Positions 24,155 through 31,902 of a stretch of 64,000 bases of DNA are shown one piece after another. Position 1 is the first letter of the stretch; every line of letters starts with the position of its first letter. Under the pieces are notes generated by a model that made no database searches, was not told the DNA's origin, and worked only from the letters and a program-made list of their open reading frames with translations. Made by a program: the position numbers and the translations under genes. This DNA comes from Pseudomonas chlororaphis (GTDB lineage: Bacteria; Pseudomonadota; Gammaproteobacteria; Pseudomonadales; Pseudomonadaceae): assembly GCF_000783395.1 (NCBI RefSeq), contig NZ_JSFK01000001.1, positions 487,538 to 551,537 on the forward strand, given 5' to 3'.

Positions 24155-24763
24155 ATGTTCGATGGACTATTGCGCATGCAACTCGGCCCGATCATCGAGC
24201 GCCTGGCTGAGATGGAAGCAGAAATCGATGATCTGCACCGCCGCGCCGAAAGCTTTTGCCGCATCGGCATTTGCCAGACCGTCGACGCCGCGAGCAACAC
24301 CTGTCAGGTCAGTCACGGTGGATTGCTCACGCCAGCCATCAAGTTTTTCAACCCCAGCGCCGGCGCACAAAGTGAGTCGCGGATTCCGACGGTGGGTGAG
24401 CAGTGTCTGCTGTTCAACTACGGCAGCGGCGAAAGCGGTGCACAAAGCGTGGCGTTGTTCGGCTTGAACAGCGACCGCTTTCCGCCAGCCTCCACCGTGC
24501 CGACGCTGACCCGTCGAGTGCATAAGGACGGCAGCGAAAGCGGCTACGACGATGCCAGCCACACTCTGCACTGGCAAAACGGCCCGGCAGCCTTCAGCGG
24601 TTCTCGCGAGTCGCTGGAACTGAGCATCGGCCCGGCCCGGTTAGCGATGACACCACAAATGATCACCCTGCAACTGGGTGCGGTCGGCCTGACCATCGAC
24701 ACCTCCGGCGTGCACTTCAGCGGCCCCTTGGTCGATCACCAGGGCCGCGTCATCAGCCCCTGA
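24155..24763 (+). CDS. Baseplate assembly protein V (tail spike, P2 gpV-like), module 1
   Basis: A 202-aa central spike protein of a contractile tail. An N-terminal coiled segment (residues 1-35) precedes the OB-like gpV domain (FCRIGICQTVDAASNTCQV, then RIPTVGEQCLLFNYGSGE). The C-terminal half is a beta-helix-like repeat (LELSIGPARLAMTPQMITLQ, VGLTIDTSGVHFSGPLVD), which should form the trimeric needle. It is followed by W, J and I in P2 order. Confidence 0.85.
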   Translation: MFDGLLRMQLGPIIERLAEMEAEIDDLHRRAESFCRIGICQTVDAASNTCQVSHGGLLTPAIKFFNPSAGAQSESRIPTVGEQCLLFNYGSGESGAQSVALFGLNSDRFPPASTVPTLTRRVHKDGSESGYDDASHTLHWQNGPAAFSGSRESLELSIGPARLAMTPQMITLQLGAVGLTIDTSGVHFSGPLVDHQGRVISP

Positions 24764-24778
24764 TTCAAGAGCCTCCAT

Positions 24779-25111
24779 ATGATCGGAATCGATAGAGACA
24801 GCGGGGCCACGGTCGACGACTGGCTGCAATTTGTGCAGCGCGCGACCCGGGCCCTGACCACGCCGCTGGGCACCCGGCAAAAACGGCCCTTGTACGGATC
24901 GCTGATCCCCACGCTGTTGGGGCAGAACCTTGGCGATGACGTCCTGCTGTTGGCCCAGAGCCATGCGGCGCAAGCGTTCTACAACGCGCAGAACGGCATC
25001 AGCGATTTTCAACCGCAAGTGATCGTCGCCAGCCGTCAGGGCGCCGGCCTGCTGTTGCGTTTCGCCGGCACCTGGAAAAACCGTCAACAAACCTTCGAGG
25101 TCGTGACATGA
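24779..25111 (+). CDS. Baseplate protein W (gp25/gpW-like), module 1
   Basis: A 110-aa baseplate wedge protein related to P2 gpW and T4 gp25. It opens MIGIDRDSGATVDDW and has the family core GTRQKRPLYGSLIPTLLGQN. gp25-type proteins nucleate sheath assembly at the baseplate. It overlaps the J gene by 4 bp. Confidence 0.87.
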   Translation: MIGIDRDSGATVDDWLQFVQRATRALTTPLGTRQKRPLYGSLIPTLLGQNLGDDVLLLAQSHAAQAFYNAQNGISDFQPQVIVASRQGAGLLLRFAGTWKNRQQTFEVVT

Positions 25112-26103
25112 GCATGTTGATCCCCGGCCAGAACCAATTGGCCGAACCCGCGCTGATCACCGTTGAAGCCTTCGAAGATCTGCTCGCCGAGTTCAAGACT
25201 TTCGTCGTCGAATACGTCGGGGCGCGTTCGCCGGACAGTGCTGCAAAACTCAGGACCAGTCTCGAGAACGAAAGCGAACTGCTGACCCTGGCGCTTGAAG
25301 CTTTCTGTGTGCGGCTGCAAACCCACGAGCGCAAATACAACGCTCGCATCAAACAGATGCTGGCGTGGTGGGCGACGGGCAGCAATCTCGATGCGCGGCT
25401 GGCGGACATGGGGCTTGAGCGGCAGTTGCTCGACCCGGGCGATCCCGCAGCATTTCCACCGGTGCCGGCGATTTATGAAAGCGACGACGATGCTCGCTTG
25501 CGTTATTACCTGGCGCCGCACGCCCCGGCAGCGGGCTCACGGATGCAGTATCGCCGTGAGGTGTTCACCCTCGGCGAGCGGCCAACGGTGAAGGTCGAAT
25601 CCACCGATGCCGGTGTGGTGAATGTCACTTACACCTTCAACCCCGATGGTCTCGCCGCGCAGGTCAAGGATGGCAACGGTCGACGCACCGCGCCCGGTGA
25701 AGTGCAGGTCACGGTGCTGTCGCGAGAGGGCGACGGCACACCTGCCGAGGCATTGCTTGAAGGTGTGCGTGAGCACTTCGCCCGGCCTGATGTGCGACCG
25801 GAAACCGACCTCGTCACCGTCAAGGCTGCCGACATCCAGCGCTACAAGATCCGCGTGGTCGCCAAGATCAATTCCGGCCCTGATTCGGGCCTGACCAAAG
25901 TCGCCGCGCAACAGCAACTGCAGGCCTACGCCGACAGTTGTCATCGTCTTGAAGGCCGGGTCGATCCGAGCTGGATCGACTACACGCTGCACAGCGCCGG
26001 CGCCGTGCAACTGCAGATTCTCGAGCCGCTGACGCCGATCGTGACGACGGCGTTTCAAGCGCCTTACTGCACCGCAGTCGAAGTCGAGGTGCTGACGCTA
26101 TGA
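25108..26103 (+). CDS. Baseplate protein J, module 1
   Basis: A 331-aa P2 gpJ-like baseplate wedge protein. Typical features are the early helical region with LLAEFKTFVVEYV and the RLRYYLAPHAPAAGS segment, then an SREGDGTP loop and a C-terminal domain with HRLEGRVDPSWIDYTLHSAG. It overlaps W upstream and I downstream by 4 bp each, so the wedge proteins are coupled. Confidence 0.9.
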   Translation: MSMLIPGQNQLAEPALITVEAFEDLLAEFKTFVVEYVGARSPDSAAKLRTSLENESELLTLALEAFCVRLQTHERKYNARIKQMLAWWATGSNLDARLADMGLERQLLDPGDPAAFPPVPAIYESDDDARLRYYLAPHAPAAGSRMQYRREVFTLGERPTVKVESTDAGVVNVTYTFNPDGLAAQVKDGNGRRTAPGEVQVTVLSREGDGTPAEALLEGVREHFARPDVRPETDLVTVKAADIQRYKIRVVAKINSGPDSGLTKVAAQQQLQAYADSCHRLEGRVDPSWIDYTLHSAGAVQLQILEPLTPIVTTAFQAPYCTAVEVEVLTL

Positions 26104-26735
26104 GTGAGCAAATTCAGCGTCCGACGCTGCTGCCTGCGAACAGCTCGACACTCGAACGCGGCCTGGATCTGGGCTTCGGCGCACTGCTTGATCGCATCGC
26201 GCCGCCATTTCCTGAACTCATGAACCCGAGCGAAACGCCGGTCGCCTTCCTGCCGTATCTGGCATCGGATCGCGGTGTTGCTGAATGGAGCACCGCTGCG
26301 CCGGAAGCGGAAAAACGCCTGACCGTCGAACTGGCCTGGCCCACCGCGCGCCAGGCCGGCACTCGCAAGGCGTTGGAAAACGCTGCCAAGGGTTTGCAGT
26401 TAAGACCCGAGATCCGCGCCTGGTACGAACAGACACCGCCCGGTGCGCCGTACAGCTTTTCCGTACGAGCCTTCAGCGACCAACCCTACAGCGAAGAGAT
26501 CGACGCCCGTCTCGACCGACGTCTGGCTGATGCCAAGAGCGAACGCGATGTGCTGACGGTCTCCGTCGGCCTGAGCGCTTTCGGCAATCACGTCATCGGT
26601 GCCGCGACGTTTTGCGGCGAACTGACCACGGTTTATCCGGTGTTCATCGAAGGGCTGGAAACCTCGGGAGAGGCGTTCATGGCTGCCGGTATGTACACCG
26701 TCGAAACATCCACTATTTATCCTCAGGGGGCCTGA
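26100..26735 (+). CDS. Tail protein I, module 1
   Basis: A 211-aa P2 gpI-like protein that joins the baseplate to the tail fibre. It starts SEQIQRPTLLPANSSTLERG and has the family block NPSETPVAFLPYLASDRGV then EWSTAAPEAEKRLTVELAWP. The stop is directly followed by the fibre ATG. Confidence 0.88.
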   Translation: MSEQIQRPTLLPANSSTLERGLDLGFGALLDRIAPPFPELMNPSETPVAFLPYLASDRGVAEWSTAAPEAEKRLTVELAWPTARQAGTRKALENAAKGLQLRPEIRAWYEQTPPGAPYSFSVRAFSDQPYSEEIDARLDRRLADAKSERDVLTVSVGLSAFGNHVIGAATFCGELTTVYPVFIEGLETSGEAFMAAGMYTVETSTIYPQGA

Positions 26736-28349
26736 ATGGCTGACTATTACACCCTGCTCACCAACGCAGGGATTGCCTACGAAACGGCGTGCAAGGCCGC
26801 GGGCACGCCGATCAAGTTGACGCAGATTTCCGTCGGCGACGGCGGCGGCTCGGTCTACAACCCGGCCGCGACCGCCACCGCGCTGAAACGCGAAGTCTGG
26901 CGCGGGCCGCTCAATGCGCTGTTCCAGGACGAGAAGAATCCGAGTTGGCTGCTCGCCGAAGTGACCATTCCGCCGGATGTTGGCGGTTGGTATGTGCGCG
27001 AAGCGGGGCTGTGGACTGATACCGGGATTCTTTACGCAATCGTCAAATATCCGGAGTCGTTCAAACCGGTATTGGCGACGTCGGGGTCGGGTAAAGAGTT
27101 TTACATACGTTCGATTTTCGAGACGAGCAATGCGTCGCTGGTGACGTTGTTGATTGATGACACCGTTGTTAAGGCCACGCGTGCCTGGGTCATGAGTTAT
27201 CTCGCCGAAGAACTCGGCAAGCTGGATGGTAAGCAGTCGGCGCGTGTTGCGGCATCCACCAACATCGTGTTGAACGGTGCGCAGCAAATTGACGGTGTCG
27301 CAGTGATCGCTGGTGACCGCGTGCTGGTTGCGAACCAGACGCTGGCCAAGGACAACGGCCTGTGGGTTGTTGCCAATGGTGACTGGGTGCGGGCGACCGA
27401 TGCCAATAGCAGCGCCAAGGTGACGCCGGGACTGACGGTGATGGTGGAGGAGGGAACAACGAACGGTGATTCGTTGTGGCACCTGACCACCAATGCACCG
27501 GTCATCCTGGGCACCACCGCGCTGACGTTCAAGATGCTCGCCGGTCGCACCGGGATTGCTGCCGGGACTTACAAGAGTCTGACGGTCGATGAGTATGGAC
27601 GAGCGACGGCTGGGGCCAATCCCGCGACACTGGCCGGCTTCGGGATCACTGACGCCCTTGGCATCAACGCAACGGCGGTAGCGGCTCGCAAGCTTGAAAC
27701 GGCGCGCAGTATTGCCATTTCCGGCGCGGCTAGCGGTAGCACTTCGTTTGACGGCTCGGCAAACGCAAACATTTCACTGGCGCTGGCCGACTCGGGCGTT
27801 TCTGCCGGTACTTACACAAAAATTGCCGTCAATGCCAAAGGGTTGGCTACCAGCGGCGGGAACCTGATTGCATCGGATGTCCCCGCTCTGGACTGGAGCA
27901 AGATCAGCTCAGGAAAACCCAATACGTTGGCGGGCTACGGAATTGTCGATAGCTATACCCAAGGCCAGACCAACAGCGTTGTCAGCACTTCTTTCGCGAA
28001 CTTCTCTGCGGCTAGTCTCCAGGTTCCAGCCTTTATCAACGGCTTCACCGACAACCATTCCTCCCGATACTGGAGAGCCAATGGCAATATCTATGTGTGC
28101 CTCGATGTTGCCCGCTGGGTCAGTAGCGGTACCGATGCATTGGTCATGTTCACGCTTCCACCGGGCTTTCGCCCCCTCAGCAGAGTGAGCGGCGCAGGCG
28201 GTTGGGCGACCAGTGGCCAGCTTGGGTTCGGTTTGTTGTCGTGGCGCGCGGAAACCACGGGCGAGGTTGTCCTGGACTACTCGATTGGATCGGCGTCGGG
28301 TGTTAGTGGCTATCGCTGCCAGTTCAGTTTCTGCGTTCAAGCGGCTTAA
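26736..28349 (+). CDS. Tail fibre (P2 gpH-like), module 1
   Basis: A 537-aa receptor-binding fibre. The N-terminal ~160 residues form a phage tail-collar fibre domain (DUF3751-type: YYTLLTNAGIAYETACKAAG, then WYVREAGLWTDTGILYAI) that attaches to the baseplate. Two internal repeat blocks carry AAGTYKSLTVDEYGRAT / SAGTYTKIAVNAKGLAT and LAGFGITDAL / LAGYGIVDSY. The tip domain from ~415 is unrelated to the module-2 fibres. It is the only fibre of module 1 and is followed by its chaperone. Confidence 0.88.
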   Translation: MADYYTLLTNAGIAYETACKAAGTPIKLTQISVGDGGGSVYNPAATATALKREVWRGPLNALFQDEKNPSWLLAEVTIPPDVGGWYVREAGLWTDTGILYAIVKYPESFKPVLATSGSGKEFYIRSIFETSNASLVTLLIDDTVVKATRAWVMSYLAEELGKLDGKQSARVAASTNIVLNGAQQIDGVAVIAGDRVLVANQTLAKDNGLWVVANGDWVRATDANSSAKVTPGLTVMVEEGTTNGDSLWHLTTNAPVILGTTALTFKMLAGRTGIAAGTYKSLTVDEYGRATAGANPATLAGFGITDALGINATAVAARKLETARSIAISGAASGSTSFDGSANANISLALADSGVSAGTYTKIAVNAKGLATSGGNLIASDVPALDWSKISSGKPNTLAGYGIVDSYTQGQTNSVVSTSFANFSAASLQVPAFINGFTDNHSSRYWRANGNIYVCLDVARWVSSGTDALVMFTLPPGFRPLSRVSGAGGWATSGQLGFGLLSWRAETTGEVVLDYSIGSASGVSGYRCQFSFCVQAA

Positions 28350-28358
28350 GGGGGCAGC

Positions 28359-28928
28359 ATGATTTTTGTCATTGATCAAACCGGGCTATTTCTCTACGCC
28401 ACCGATGCCCCGGTCGGGGCCGAAAACTGGACGGCTGTCCCATTGCCGCAACCTTGTTGGAATCCGCGATTCAAAGGTAGGCGAATCAGTGATGACGGCG
28501 AATGGGGAGGCCATTGGGAACATGACGGCGAGCCTGCGCCTACCGTTGCTGACCTGTGCGCGAGAATTGATAACTACGCCGACCAGGCGCGGCGGATGGT
28601 TGCAGTCGATCCACTCCGGGCGGTCGAATACGAACGAACCGCCGCCGAAGCACAAGCATTCAAAGACGCCGGTTATCCCGCAGATGCGGTACCGCGCACT
28701 GTGGCTGCCTGGGCAATCGCAGGCCGTACGCCTCAAGAGTCTGCCGACGGCATCCTGATCGAAGCCGCCCGCTACACAGAGGCCCTATACCTGATTCGGG
28801 AAAGGCGCCTGGAGGCGAAAGAACTGATTAAGGCGAGGATTGCAGTTGATGCAACCGATGAAGCCAGACAGATCGCCGAAGAAGCAATCAAGGCTTTCCA
28901 GGCGATGGTGACTGGCGTTCAGGGTTGA
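28359..28928 (+). CDS. Tail fibre assembly chaperone, module 1
   Basis: A 189-aa protein placed directly after the fibre, where P2-like phages encode a fibre chaperone. It has an N-terminal beta-rich part (residues 1-60) and a long helical part. The helical part is clearly similar to the module-2 protein at 48044: shared patterns include FKDAGYP/HQDAGYP, VPRTVAAWAIAGRT/VPLSVAAWVVKGRT, and the RRLEAKELIKA/LRLKAKAQIRA region. This points to exchange of fibre chaperones between the two tails. Confidence 0.75.
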   Translation: MIFVIDQTGLFLYATDAPVGAENWTAVPLPQPCWNPRFKGRRISDDGEWGGHWEHDGEPAPTVADLCARIDNYADQARRMVAVDPLRAVEYERTAAEAQAFKDAGYPADAVPRTVAAWAIAGRTPQESADGILIEAARYTEALYLIRERRLEAKELIKARIAVDATDEARQIAEEAIKAFQAMVTGVQG

Positions 28929-29056
28929 TGGTGCGTGTCGTACGTCTGTGGTTCGCAGCGCGGATAGTCCGATAAGTGCACTGATTCGTGAGCTCGTCAC
29001 CCAGGTGGATCCTGATACCTGAAGTACCCACCGGTTCAACCTGAACCGGCAACTCA

Positions 29057-29083
29057 ATAAACGTCCCGAATCCGGGGCGTTTT
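29057..29083 (+). terminator. Terminator after the module-1 fibre/chaperone pair
   Basis: AAACGTCCC and GGGGCGTTTT form a stem with one imperfect position and a T-rich end. The surrounding 28929-29159 has no supported gene. The site may separate the baseplate/fibre transcript from the sheath/tube transcript. Confidence 0.6.
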
Positions 29084-29159
29084 CTTTCCCCCACAAAACA
29101 CTCAACACCCGCCAAGCCCCTCCCCACGAGGTGCTTTCCCGTTTATGGAGAAACGAAAA

Positions 29160-29345
29160 ATGGCAACCCGCCAAACCTACACCGTGCTCGTCCCATTCCC
29201 CACCGGCGGTGGGCACTGGTCGAGCATCGGCCAGGAACTTGATCTGCTCGACGTCGAGGCCAGTGCCCTGCACAGCGCCGGCCGACTGGAGCTGAAAACC
29301 CAATCCACCCAGGCCAAAAAGGCCGCTGCCAAGAAGGCTGACTGA
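29160..29345 (+). CDS. Small DUF2635-like/phage protein before the sheath gene, module 1
   Basis: A 61-aa protein with GGAGAAACG upstream, directly before the sheath gene. It begins MATRQTYTVLVPFPTGGGHW and ends in an Ala/Lys-rich tail (AKKAAAKKAD). Its position parallels the DUF2635 gene at 36516 in module 2. Function unknown, possibly an assembly factor for the sheath. Confidence 0.65.
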   Translation: MATRQTYTVLVPFPTGGGHWSSIGQELDLLDVEASALHSAGRLELKTQSTQAKKAAAKKAD

Positions 29346-29347
29346 AT

Positions 29348-30514
29348 ATGGCTGAGGTTCTGAACTTCGAGCACAACGGCATTACCGTCAATGCCACCGA
29401 ATCCCCCGAGGCCATGGGTGGCCTGGGTGACAACGTCATCGGTCTGGTCGGCACTGCGCCGAAAGCCGATCCGCTGATTCCGCGCAACGCACCGTTCCGC
29501 ATCAACAGCTTCACCACCCATGCACTGCTTGATCCGACCGGTTCGGAAGAGGGCACTCTGTATCACGCGGTCTACCAGATCCTCAAAGTGGTCAAGGTTC
29601 CCGTGTACGTAGTGATCGTCGAAGCGGGCGCGACTCCGGCCGACACCGTCAACAATGTGATCGGTGGTGTTGATCCGCTGACCGGCCGCAAGCTCGGTCT
29701 GGCAGCGCTGGGCAGTGTCCCGGAAGACCTGACCATCATCGGCGCGCCGGGCTTCACCGGCACCAAAGCGGTGGCCAGCGAGTTTGCCTCGTTCGGCAAG
29801 CGCATCAAGGCCCGTGTGGTACTGGACGGCAAGGACGCCTCGGTCGCCGATCAAGTGCTGTACAGCCAGGAATTGGGCGGCGCCGATCTCGGTTTCGACC
29901 GTTGCCTGGTGGTGCACAACATGCCGGCCGTGTACTCGAAAGCGGCGAAGAAAAACGTCTTCCTGTCGCCGTCCAGTCTGGCGATTGCCGCACTGGCCAA
30001 GGTCAAGCAGTGGGAGAGCCCGGGCAATCAGGTGACCTACGCCGAAGACGTGTCGCGGGTCGTTGAATACAACATTCTCGACACCTCCACCGAAGGCGAT
30101 CTGCTCAACCGCTACGGCGTCAGCTACTACGCCCGCACCGTGCTCGGCGGCTTCTCGCTGCTGGGTAACCGCTCGATCACCGGCAAGTTCATCAGCTACG
30201 TCGGCCTCGAAGATGCGATCAGCCGCAAGCTGGTCAAGGCCGGTCAGAAAGCCATGGCCAAGAACCTCACCAAGTCGTTCATGGATCAAGAGGTCAAGCG
30301 CATCAACGACTGGCTGCAGACCCTGGTCGCCGACGAAACCATTCCTGGCGGCAGCGTGTATCTGCACCCGGAACTGAACAGCGTCGAGAAATACAAGAAC
30401 GGTACTTGGTACGTGGTCATCGACTACGGCCGCTACGCGCCGAACGAACACATGGTTTATCAACTCAACGCCCGCGATGAAATCATCGAGCAGTTCCTGG
30501 AGGACGTTCTCTAA
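29348..30514 (+). CDS. Contractile tail sheath protein (P2 FI-like), module 1
   Basis: A 388-aa sheath subunit, close to the 396 aa of P2 FI. It starts with FEHNGITVNATESPEAMGG and contains NNVIGGVDPLTGRKLGL, RYGVSYYARTVLGGFSLLGN, and the C-terminal domain that packs against the tube. The sheath contracts to drive the tube through the target envelope, so this module makes an R-type particle. The start overlaps nothing; the stop overlaps the tube ATG by one base (TAATG). Confidence 0.93.
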   Translation: MAEVLNFEHNGITVNATESPEAMGGLGDNVIGLVGTAPKADPLIPRNAPFRINSFTTHALLDPTGSEEGTLYHAVYQILKVVKVPVYVVIVEAGATPADTVNNVIGGVDPLTGRKLGLAALGSVPEDLTIIGAPGFTGTKAVASEFASFGKRIKARVVLDGKDASVADQVLYSQELGGADLGFDRCLVVHNMPAVYSKAAKKNVFLSPSSLAIAALAKVKQWESPGNQVTYAEDVSRVVEYNILDTSTEGDLLNRYGVSYYARTVLGGFSLLGNRSITGKFISYVGLEDAISRKLVKAGQKAMAKNLTKSFMDQEVKRINDWLQTLVADETIPGGSVYLHPELNSVEKYKNGTWYVVIDYGRYAPNEHMVYQLNARDEIIEQFLEDVL

Positions 30515-31020
30515 TGTTTACCAACCGCGTAAGACAGGCCATCGCGGCCACCCTGCAAGGCCTGCCGCTGTCGGCGACCGTTGAAGAATTCACCCCGCCG
30601 AAGATCGAATTCGACGTGGAAGAAATGCGTGGCGGCCGCTTTATCGTCGAAGAAATGGCCAAGGGCGGCAAAGCGCTCAACGCCAAGCTGACCCTGCAAG
30701 GTCTCGGCGCCGAAGTCATGCTCGCACTCGGCGTGAAGCTGGGCGACGACATCCTGCTGAACGTGCGTGAAGCCGGTCAGGATCAGGATGGCAACACCTG
30801 GTTCACCTATCACACCGTCGGCGGCAAGCTGAAGTCCCTCGAAGAAACCGCAGTGAAAATGGGTGAAAAACCCAAGACCAATCTGGAACTGTCCTGCCGC
30901 ACCTACAACCGTCTGGAAAACGGTGTACCGGTGATCGACATCGACGTGCGTACCCAGAAGTTCGTGCTCAACGGCGTCGACATCCTTGGTGATGCGCGGC
31001 GTGCGGTGCTGATGCCGTAA
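30514..31020 (+). CDS. Tail tube protein (P2 FII-like), module 1
   Basis: A 168-aa major tail tube subunit, directly coupled to the sheath gene. It begins MFTNRVRQAIAATLQGLPLS and carries the FII-type core FDVEEMRGGRFIVEEMAKGG and ELSCRTYNRLENGVPVIDID. It forms the rigid inner tube through which the target membrane is depolarised. Confidence 0.92.
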   Translation: MFTNRVRQAIAATLQGLPLSATVEEFTPPKIEFDVEEMRGGRFIVEEMAKGGKALNAKLTLQGLGAEVMLALGVKLGDDILLNVREAGQDQDGNTWFTYHTVGGKLKSLEETAVKMGEKPKTNLELSCRTYNRLENGVPVIDIDVRTQKFVLNGVDILGDARRAVLMP

Positions 31021-31040
31021 CCCATTACACCGCAAAACCT

Positions 31041-31128
31041 GTGGGAGCGAGCCTGCTCGCGAAGAGGCCACCACATTCGCTACCTATGTGACTGTAAGAC
31101 CGCTTTCGCGAGCAGGCTCGCTCCCACA
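31041..31128. repeat. REPIN-like inverted REP pair inside module 1
   Basis: GTGGGAGCGAGCCTGCTCGCG and its reverse complement flank a spacer of about 45 bp, in the gap between the tube gene and the tail assembly gene. It can form a strong hairpin within the tail transcript. Confidence 0.85.
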
Positions 31129-31191
31129 TTGGGCCAGGTTGACTGGCCCCTTTACGCAACACCCCCTCAAGAATCACCAAGGAATTCATTC

Positions 31192-31773
31192 ATGTCGTGG
31201 ATGCCACCCCAGCATGACCTGCTGTCGCCGATCACCAGCGACGACGGTTCGCAGATCGAAACGATCCAGCTCAAGCCGCTGTTCTACGCCGCGCAAAAAG
31301 AAGCGCTGGAACGCGCCGGCGATGACGAAGACGATCAGTTCTTCGAACTGGCGCTGCTCGCCACCGGCCTGTCGGTCAAGGAACTCGACCAGCTCAAACG
31401 CCCGGACTACGTGAGCATCGCCCAGTACGTGCACGAGATGTCGACACGCCCTGCGTCGTACTTTCTGGAGCAGGTCGAAGATGCGGAAAAATCCGCCGAT
31501 CCCGACCAGGTGCAATTGCTGCAACCGCTCGCCGTGACCGGCCGCACCGTGACCTCGCTGTCGCTGGAAATGCCGGCACTGCGCGCCACCAAAGTGATGA
31601 AGAAACTGAAAACGGCCAAGGAACGCGCCGAGTTCATCACCGCCCATTGCACCGGCCTGATGATCCCCGATCTGGCCCTGATGACCGTCCCGGACTGGAC
31701 GCAATTGCAGGTGCGCATCGACGATTTTTTAAACCAGCCGGCGGCCTACTTTCGGAACGCGACATCGAAGTAA
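31192..31773 (+). CDS. Tail assembly chaperone gpE (0-frame product), module 1
   Basis: A 193-aa cytoplasmic chaperone that coats the tape measure before tube polymerisation. It opens SWMPPQHDLLSPITSDDG. Near its 3' end the codons GAT TTT TTA contain the slippery heptamer T-TTT-TTA at 31725-31731, where ribosomes can shift -1 into the E' frame. Reading through gives the short product; shifting gives the longer E-E' fusion. Confidence 0.87.
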   Translation: MSWMPPQHDLLSPITSDDGSQIETIQLKPLFYAAQKEALERAGDDEDDQFFELALLATGLSVKELDQLKRPDYVSIAQYVHEMSTRPASYFLEQVEDAEKSADPDQVQLLQPLAVTGRTVTSLSLEMPALRATKVMKKLKTAKERAEFITAHCTGLMIPDLALMTVPDWTQLQVRIDDFLNQPAAYFRNATSK

Positions 31774-31895
31774 TCCTCGATATCGTCCCGCTCATTTACC
31801 CGGTAAGTGAAGCGGAGATTCTGGAATGGGACGCCGAAAAGGCGTTGCGCCGCTACGACATAGCGATCACTCGCCTTGGCGTGAAACAGGAGTAG
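31192..31895 (+). CDS. Tail assembly chaperone gpE-E' fusion by programmed -1 frameshift, module 1
   Basis: The E' extension reads from 31731 in the -1 frame as KPAGGLLSERDIEVIL... to the stop at 31895, with motifs LIYPVSEAEILEWDAEKAL typical of a P2-like E' domain. The E' frame has no good independent start or ribosome site at the junction. Conserved frameshifting of this gene pair is established for tailed phages. The fusion would be about 234 residues, and the tape measure follows after 7 bp. Confidence 0.8.
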
Positions 31896-31902
31896 AGCGG
31901 CA

